Shown: piece after piece, positions 57,080 to 64,000 of the stretch
Numbering within the stretch: the stretch's first letter is position 1
Layout of the letters: every line of letters begins with the position of its first letter
Origin: Bidens hawaiensis
Lineage: Eukaryota; Streptophyta; Magnoliopsida; Asterales; Asteraceae
Assembly: GCA_021521415.1 (NCBI GenBank)
Contig: JAIQDT010009230.1
Location: forward strand, 1-64,000
DNA length: 64,000 bases
Reading direction: 5' to 3'
Translations under genes and position numbers: made by a program
The notes under the pieces: model-generated
Told to the model about the DNA's origin: nothing
Databases searched by the model: none
The model's input: only the letters and a program-made list of their open reading frames with translations

Positions 57080-58684
57080 TCTACTCAATGACCGACGGTC
57101 GTTGACATTTGGGAAAACATTTCCTTGTCAAGTGACTCTGAATCATCTTCCACTCCCATGTCACAAAACTCGACTTCGACCCAAGATTCAGACCCAATGG
57201 ATTTAGCGAACCCAGTCGAGCAAACCTTTCGAGAATGGGCGAACCGAGATGTTCCCCAGCAACCTCTTTGTGTCAATTATCCCACTATGCCAAATTTTGA
57301 GCTGAAATAAGGCCTTATCCATTTATTTCCAACCTTCTGAGGCCTGGAAAATGAAGATCTTCACAATTTCCTCAAAGAATTCTACGTCGTGTGCACCGGA
57401 ATGAAGCCAAACACTGTCACAGAAGATCAAATCAAACTTAGGGCATTCCCCTTTGCTTTGCAAGATTTAGCGAAACATTGGTTGTATACCCTACCGCCAG
57501 GGTCTGTGAAAACCTGGAATGGTCTTGCAAGAACTTTTCTTGACACATACTTCCCTGAAGTGAAAGCATCCACTCTTCGTAGATAAATCAAAAGAATCAA
57601 ACAAACAAAAAGAGAGCCTCTACATGCTTACCGGGAAAGGTTCAAAGAGCTTTGTAGCAAATGTCCTCAACATGGAGTCTCGTAGCATCAAGTACTTCAA
57701 TACTTCTGTTAAGGAATGGCACCCATGGAGAGACGATTGTTGAGTGCCTCAAGTGGAGGAAACCTACTCGACAAAACCATAATCCAATCAGTTGCAGATG
57801 ACACGAAACACTCGGTGCATGAAGAAGAATGGTATCCAGTTGTACCACGTGCAGTGAAAGGAGTGAGTACTCCTCACATTGAAACTCAATTGGCTGAGTT
57901 AACAAAAGCAGTCCTGATGCGTACAAAGGATAAAGAAACTGCAGCACCACAACGAGCATGTGGAATATGCTTAGAAACAGTACACCCCACTGATATGTGT
58001 CCAATGCTACAAGACAATGTCGAACAAGCGAATGCAGTTGGCGGATATCCTTGACAAAACACAAGGCAATACGATCAACCACGAGGAAATCACAATTGGG
58101 GACAAACCACAAACTTTGGTTGCCAACAAAAACTACCTCAATACGAACCACGTCAATCCTTTCCAAACCCACAAAATTTCCAACATCGTCAACCACAAAC
58201 ACAACAACCAAGCAGCTGCGGAATGTCTTTAGAAGACATTGTGAAGAATCTAGATGCCAGTACTCAAACGTTCCAACAAGAAACAAAGGACATCATCAAG
58301 AATCTGGAGCAATGGATGGATCAATTATCTAGTTCAATGAGTAGACTCGAATCTCAAGGAAAACTACCCGCACAAACAGAAGCAAACCCCAAGCACAACG
58401 CTTGTGCCATCACATTGAGAATTGGAAAGAAGTACGACGGCCCAGAATTGAAAGAAGAGGAACAAGAGGTCATTGTTGAAAAAAACACTGAAGAAAAGGA
58501 TACTTCCCAGTCAAGTGAAGTCATACTTAAGTACAAAGTCCCTCCTCCATTCCCCTCAAGATTTTTAAGCACGAAGAAAGAAAGAGGAGATCATGAGATC
58601 ATGGAGACGTTTCGAAAGGTGGAAGTAAATATTCCCCTCCTTGATGCCATTAAGGAAGTCCCTCGATACGCTAAGTTCTTATAA
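57080..58684 (+). pseudogene. Athila-like gag
   Basis: Recognisable through several frame breaks. LENEDLHNFLKEFYVVCTGM and KLRAFPFALQDLAKHWLYTLPPGSV are capsid motifs (57340-57520); LHAYRERFKELCSKCPQH follows (57625-57670). MERRLLSASSGGNLLDKT (57725-57780) and a knuckle-like CGICLETVHPTDMCPMLQ (57959-58012) are next. The last part, 58223-58684, ends in the conserved ETFRKVEVNIPLLDAI and VPRYAKFL followed by two TAA codons. At least four stops and several shifts are present. The minus-strand 214-codon frame here is a shadow. Confidence 0.8.
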
Positions 58685-58699
58685 TAACTGTGTATTTCA

Positions 58700-59521
58700 A
58701 TGAAAAAGCTTAAAGGGAATAAAACCGTCAAGGTCAACAAGAATGTCTCGGCCGTCTTACGAAAGAGACTCCCACCAAAGTGCAAGGATCCTGGTGTTTT
58801 CACTATTCCTTGTAAAATGGGAAATCTAAGCATACCAAGAGCTATGATTGATCTCGGAGCCTCCATCAACTTCTTACCATATTCCATTTTTAAAACTCTC
58901 AATGTAGGACTGTTGAAAAGGACAGGGGTAGTCATTCAATTGGCTGACAAATCCATGGTCTACCCAAAAGGTGTATTAGAGGATGTGTTAGTGCAAGTGA
59001 ACGAGCTGGTATTTCCCACTGATTTCTATGTGCTAGATAAGGAAGATGGTGACACTTCCGAATCAAGTTCCATTCTGTTAGGGAGGCCATTTCTGAAGAC
59101 TGCTAAAACAAAGATTGATGTTTATAGTGGTACCCTCTCCATGGAATTTGAAGGTGAGATAATAAATTTCAATGTTTATGATGCTATGCGGTACCCAAGC
59201 GATGTTTCATTTGTGAATTGGTTAGATGTAATCGATCCTTTAACTGATGATTACCTCCAATTATCTAACCATGACACTCTAGCATTAATCTTGAACAAAA
59301 GCCTTGATGAAGCATCAACAAAAGAACGCGCTGAAAAGTTCAAACTTAAAGATGAGCTGATAGAGCTAGTATCCCTCATGGATACACAACCTAGGTATGA
59401 AATAACCAAGCTGCAGTTACAAGTTGCTGAACAAAAGCTCCTACCATCCATTATGCAACCACCAGATCTAGAGTTAAAGACTCTTCCTAATCATCTTAAG
59501 TACCGCTTATATTGGAGATAA
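58700..59521 (+). pseudogene. Athila-like aspartic protease region
   Basis: 273 codons in the same frame as the gag C-terminus. KLPPKCKDPG-type sequence (here RLPPKCKDPGVFTIPCKMG, about residues 23-41) leads to the active site AMIDLGASINFLPYSIF (about 49-65). DLGAS in place of DTGAS is usual for Athila. The flap-side sequence (VFPTDFYVLD) and SILLGRPFLKTAKTKIDV (about 124-141) follow, then a linker toward RT. Confidence 0.85.
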
Positions 59522-59585
59522 TGATACATTACTAGTAATCATATCCAACAAACTGTCCAACAACCAAGAGGATGAATTTGTCAAC

Positions 59586-59945
59586 ATGCTCAAGCAATAC
59601 AAGGAAGCAATCGGTTGGACCATAGCTGATATCAAAGGTTTGAGTACATCCCTTTGTATGCATAAGATCCTCATGAAAGGTGACTACAAGCCTACATGTG
59701 AAGCACAAAGAAGATTGAATCCTCCCATGATGGAATTTGTTAAGAAAGAGATTCTGAAACTACTCAATGCAGGTATGATTTACCCAATCTCTGATAGAAA
59801 ATGGATAAGTACAGTTCAAGTTGTACCCAAAAAGACAGGTAAAACGTTTAAAGTAAATGAAAACTGCCTAAACTTATTCTATGAAGGGTTCCAAAAAGAA
59901 AATCATGACATGATTGACTTGGAGAACCTGACATACACGAACTAA
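59586..59945 (+). pseudogene. Athila-like RT N-terminal fragment
   Basis: 119 codons: AIGWTIADIKGLSTSLCMHKI, EAQRRLNPPMMEFVKKEILKLL, GMIYPISDRKWISTVQVVPKK. These are the first RT motifs. The sequence then diverges and stops, with no palm or YxDD motif. Confidence 0.85.
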
Positions 59946-60219
59946 AAAAGTGTGTCCACGTCTAGCCAATGATGTTAAAGAAAGGCGCTGTACGGGAGGC
60001 AACCCGTAGTTTTCATTTTGTGTGTTTTTGTTTGCGATTGTTATTTTAACCTTTATCTAGGGATCCAAGAGCCTGAGAATCGAAAAACGACAAAAGTTTT
60101 GGTAAGAAAAGAAAAATCAAGTACAATTCTTGGTCTCGTGAACCATGGATGTCGTTAAAACTAAGTGTGGGGATTTTACTGTAACAAACTTAAAAAGAAA
60201 AAAAAGAGTTTTGTTATAC

Positions 60220-60450
60220 AAAGCATTCTTATGGGCCGTAAGCTTGTTCCCCTAACGTATTTATGACACATAAGAAATCCCTATTAAGTTAAGTCTATGG
60301 GTGACCTTTTTAAAACAATCTTATGGCCCGTATGTTTATTTTCCAAATATCTTTATGACCCATAAGGAATCTTAGTTACGAATATGGTTGTCATTTTTAA
60401 TGAAACATATTTTTTACACCCTACCACACACAGACGACGCCCATAAGATA
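60220..60450 (+). repeat. Palindromic CTTATGGGYCATAAG words in the Athila-like 3' region
   Basis: Copies or variants at about 60229, 60261, 60331, 60352 and 60439. The same word occurs five to seven times in the LTR pieces at 34727-34781 and 55532-55840. Confidence 0.7.
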
Positions 60451-60600
60451 AAACCAAGCCAAACACCAAATTCCAAGTTCGATTCTTGCTACTAGCTTTT
60501 GGTTAAAGGTTAGTCTAACAATTTTTTGTGTTCAGTTTGTGATTTTTTCCTGTTTTAGATAGTTGTTTTTATTTGGTACTTATATTTATCTGTGTTTGGT

Positions 60601-61019
60601 TGCTTTTACTTACTCTTTGATTGAAATGTGACCGAACAACTGAGATAACGAATACCTCAGGAAAAGCAAGTAATTTTGGAGATTCACGAACAATATCTTT
60701 AACTTGTTCTGCTCGTAACACTTTGCAAATTTCAAAAGAACGATTTTATTTGTTAAATGAGTACAACAAACATAACAATTCATACACTTATTACAGAAAG
60801 ATAAAATACAACGGAAAAGCAACAAACAAATACAAAACAACAAAGGGAAATATCTCATCAGGTGGGAGGATGTAAATGAGAAAGGCAAGGATCACGAGCA
60901 TTATTCCGGTAAGCAACAGAACCAGATGAATCATTCTAAATGTGTTCTTCGGGCGCCTTGGAGAGGATAAGAATTGAGAGTGTTTGTTGTGAATAAAATG
61001 AGATTGTTAATTGGGTATT
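60601..61019. other. Unassigned sequence between the Athila-like remnant and the next LTR
   Basis: Short frames on both strands lack domains. The junction of the Athila-like element is not resolved. Confidence 0.35.
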
Positions 61020-64000
61020 TGTAACGATTCCGACGAAACCAGGTATACCCTAACCGGTAGACGTTAGTTACGTCATATATAACGTCGGGTACATGAGTTA
61101 CCGTGGTAATTATACGAGAAAACATGATTCATTGTATTGATTGTACGTGAATATATAATTCACCGTATTGATTATGCGATCAAATGATCGATAGTTAGTG
61201 AAACCCGAATGAATAGAGGGTTCAATTATAGACGAGATTTATGATATTTAGTGAGGTTACGAAGTAATAAAGCTTCGGGATAAGTGGATTAAAGCACAGA
61301 AAAAGGATTTCGATTTAATAGTACGTCGGTACGATAAACGAAACCTTTAATACTAAACCGATCAAGAGACGATCGATCAAGCCGAAAAAGATGCGTAATA
61401 ACTAATAATATGACGTTTTGAGTTAATAAATGCCATGGTTTAAGTTTTTAAATCGGTTTTATTTAAATTTTATTTTAAGCCGAAAAACAACCATTTTGGC
61501 CTCGTTGTAAACCGAATTAAACGTTTAACCGAGAAATGAACTGAACCAGATTATCCAAAACATTATCCGGATTACGAGAATCCAAACTTGTGGCCAAGAT
61601 TGAACTTGTGGGTCCCACCCCACCTCTTACCTTAGGCCGATCGGACCCTTTGGTCCAACCTCATTTCATTTTCCTTTTTTCATCCAATAATCCATCAAAC
61701 CTTCAACTCTCTCAACCCCCTTGATCAAAAACCGAGACTTTTAACAAGAAAAACCGAGGTAAAGATCGTGTTATGTACGTATTTATCTTTGTTTCTTGAG
61801 TGTTCTTGCAAGAAAAGGAGGTTTCCAAATGAAAAAGGGTGAAAACCCGAGATGGAACCGATTCTTGCATGATCAAGTGATGTATACGAGTTATACAAGG
61901 GATCTTGGTCCAAGAAAGTAGTTAAAAGAGTCAAAAACGAATTTTTACGGTCAAAATATTTGTTTTGATGTTTTAACCGTAACCATGAAATAAATGGCTT
62001 GATCGTGAGTGTAACTTGCTTGGTATTGTGGTATGTTGTTTGTAGGCTCTGTATTTAGTGGTAGATAAGGCGGAAAGATGAGTTTGTAGCTTGTAGTGGC
62101 GGAAAACGAAAGGTATATTCGGTTATGTTCGGTTTTGGGAAATTTGGACAGATTGTTGGTCGTTTAGAGTTAGGTCATGAAATTTTACAGAGGTGTTAAA
62201 CACATGGAAATATGAGTTCTGTGAATTTTTGGTAATTTTTGGATAAAGGATGAATATTTGGTGAATTTAATGCTCGGTTTTGGCCAAAAATGGTGAAAAA
62301 TAGTTAAATATCATGAAAACTTCTGGAAAATTTTGGATAAGCTTTTCATATCATGTATAAGTCACACACAAAATTTGAGGTCTGTTGGAGAAGTCTAAGT
62401 AGGCTTTTCGGTTAAACGAGTTCTAGGGATTTCTAGCTCGGTTTTAGTAAAAATGGCATTTAAAAGAAGATTTTGGTTTTGGAAAAATTACAGGGGACTA
62501 TGTGGATGGCAGGGGACATCCAGGAGAAATTTGGAATTTTTCTAAGATTGTTTAGTATTTACGACATATTTAGTGTTTAAATGGTGTTTAAAAATAGATA
62601 AGTAAATTTTAAATATAAGAATTAATTCTGGAAATATTTTTATAAAATTCCCCACTGTTAAAAAGTGATTTGTGCAAATTTTCGAGATCCGAGAGTAAAC
62701 GGATAATTATTTGTGCTAATTATCAAACTTTTAAAGTAAAACGCGTAAACCGGTGAAGTTCGCTTAAGCGAGCTGACTGGTGTACAAAAACCGTAAAAAT
62801 GAACTATTTTCATATAAATGAACTAAACAAGTAAAAATAAATCATCCGAAAATAATTCGGATGATTTGAGTAATTTTAATCTATTTTAATAGTTTCCGGT
62901 ACGCCAAAGACGGAAACGGGTCCCGCGGCCAATCGGGACGTCTAAACCGAGCAATAATTTCACATCTTTAATTAAATTATCCGTCAACCACTATTTTCGG
63001 GTCGTGAGTGACCAAACTCATTTTTGAAACTTAAAAACGGATAACAGTGCTAGGCACGCAAAACGAGAAAAACGACTAATAGTAGTTGTGACCTTGGAAC
63101 TCTAAACGACATCACAATCTGAGTCCGGAGAAGTGTTTCTGGGTTAACCTTGCCCCCAGAACGGGTACAGTGCTGGGTTGACAGTGTCCCCAGGTGTACC
63201 GATTGATAAGATTAAAGATTATATAAACAATAATTGTATAATAATGATCGTAGGGATCATATTACCGATTGGACGGGTTAACTGATATTGATCGTTGTTA
63301 CCTACTTGCATGTGCTAAGGTGAGTTTTCACGAGCCCTTTTTTTTTTAATGAACCGTTTTAAGTATTTTCCCGGGGCGGAAAGCATGTCTTTATTAAAGT
63401 ATTTAAGTACATACCGATCGTATGGAAACACTTGTATATTTATATATATATGGTTTGATGCACAAAATATATAAATTGTTCATCGTGTGGGATTGTTCTG
63501 GGGTAACATAGTTCCCAGAGGTTATTATTGTTCTGGGGTAACATAGTTCCCGGAGGTTATTATTGTTCTGGGGTAACTTAGTTCCCAGAGGTTATTATTG
63601 TTCTGGGGTAACATAGTTCCCGGAGGTTATTATTGTTCTGGGGTAACTTAGTTCCCAGAGGTTATTATTGTTCTGGGGTAACATAGTTCCCGGAGGTTAT
63701 TATTGTTCTGGGGTAACTTAGTTCCCAGAGGTTATTATTGTTCTGGGGTAACATAGTTCCCGGAGGTTATTATTGTTCTGGGGTAACTTAGTTCCCGGAG
63801 GTTATTATTGTTCTGGGGTAACATAGTTCCCGGAGGTTATTATTGTTCTGGGGTAACTTAGTTCCCAGAGGTTATTATTGTTCTGGGGTAACTTAGTTCC
63901 CAGAGGTTATTATTGTTCTGGGGTAACATAGTTCCCGGAGGTTATTATTGTTCTGGGGTAACTTAGTTCCCAGAGGTTATTATTGTTCTGGGATAACTTA
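61020..64000. repeat. Gypsy-type LTR running off the window
   Basis: A likely LTR start is TGTAACGATTCCGACG at 61020. The following 2.4 kb has long noncoding LTR character, and its right part carries CTGGG/CCCAG words (63133-63200) that are expanded into a minisatellite from 63492. Neither the LTR end nor an internal region lies within the window, so this is inferred. Confidence 0.45.
63492..64000 (+). repeat. 35-bp minisatellite in 70-bp dimers
   Basis: About 14.5 copies of a 35-bp unit, TTCTGGGGTAACATAGTTCC followed by CGGAGGTTATTATTG. Two types alternate: ACATA with CGGAG, and ACTTA with CAGAG. The order is regular for most of the array, giving 70-bp dimers, with exceptions at units 1, 9 and 12. 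It continues past the window edge. Confidence 0.95.

Larger units (their letters stand above)
56920..60600 (+). mobile_element. Internal region of an Athila-like Ty3/gypsy element, most of pol deleted
   Basis: Gag and protease are followed by only the beginning of RT, then directly by the post-integrase sequence GTACGGGAGGCAACCCGTA (about 59989) and AAGTGTGGGGA (about 60163). Both words are typical of Athila and related elements downstream of pol. RT palm, RNase H and integrase are missing. The 3' side ends or is interrupted before the LTR that starts near 61020. Confidence 0.75.

Noticed and set aside
57642..58286. 214-codon minus-strand frame
   Set aside because: Antisense to recognisable Athila-like gag sequence.
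63492..64000. Regular repeats considered as a CRISPR array
   Set aside because: Units are directly contiguous with no unique spacers, and the window is a plant nuclear genome.

Overview
The window reads as nuclear DNA of a dicotyledonous plant. It is AT-rich and almost wholly made of nested transposable elements: Ty3/gypsy and Ty1/copia LTR retrotransposons primed by initiator tRNA-Met, Helitrons, hAT and PIF/Harbinger-type elements, TA-flanked MITEs and SINEs. The texture recalls Asteraceae, but that is an impression and not proof. No bacterial-type operon, CRISPR array, rRNA or intact tRNA gene was seen. Only one small locus (23.4-23.7 kb) looks like an ordinary host protein gene.

Left part (1-19 kb): a 445-bp foldback element, a 1.4-kb hAT-type element with an 8-bp target duplication, a GGGTGTGCA-type repeat, a Helitron 3' end, and a run of MITEs sitting in or next to (TA)n microsatellites. 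One MITE is split by an 11.5-kb chromovirus-like Ty3/gypsy element on the minus strand (6449-17941, target duplication ACATA). This element carries gag, protease, reverse transcriptase, RNase H and integrase with a chromodomain-like tail, plus an unassigned 173-codon ORF upstream of gag. Its pol is broken by a few stops and a frameshift.

Middle part (19-34 kb): an old repeat split by a solo LTR (TACAC duplication), which is itself split by a PIF/Harbinger MITE; two SINEs with long perfect target duplications; the host gene, a 99-aa secreted precursor of tandem NGACC-type repeats; a 5'-truncated non-LTR retroelement whose C-terminus looks like a restriction-like endonuclease; a 2.1-kb non-autonomous Helitron containing a MITE; and another solo gypsy LTR (AATAC duplication) between two ~150-bp inverted repeats.

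Right part (34-64 kb): a three-level nest. An Athila-like Ty3/gypsy element (5' LTR roughly 34.4-34.8 kb plus 55.5-56.9 kb, internal region to about 60.6 kb, most of pol deleted) received a SIRE/Maximus-like copia (34782-55531, duplication CCCAT) in its 5' LTR. That element carries an extra ORF downstream of RNase H and received a second copia on the minus strand (44184-52443, duplication AAGAT). The window closes in a further gypsy-type LTR from about 61.0 kb, ending in a 35-bp minisatellite arranged as 70-bp dimers and running off the edge.

The LTR retrotransposon ORFs all carry stops or frameshifts, many explicable as C-to-T or G-to-A changes, as expected for methylated, silenced repeats. 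The best candidate for something undescribed is the repeat-peptide gene at 23.4 kb. Next come the endonuclease-bearing non-LTR remnant and the unexplained repeated motifs inside the SIRE-like and Athila-like noncoding regions.
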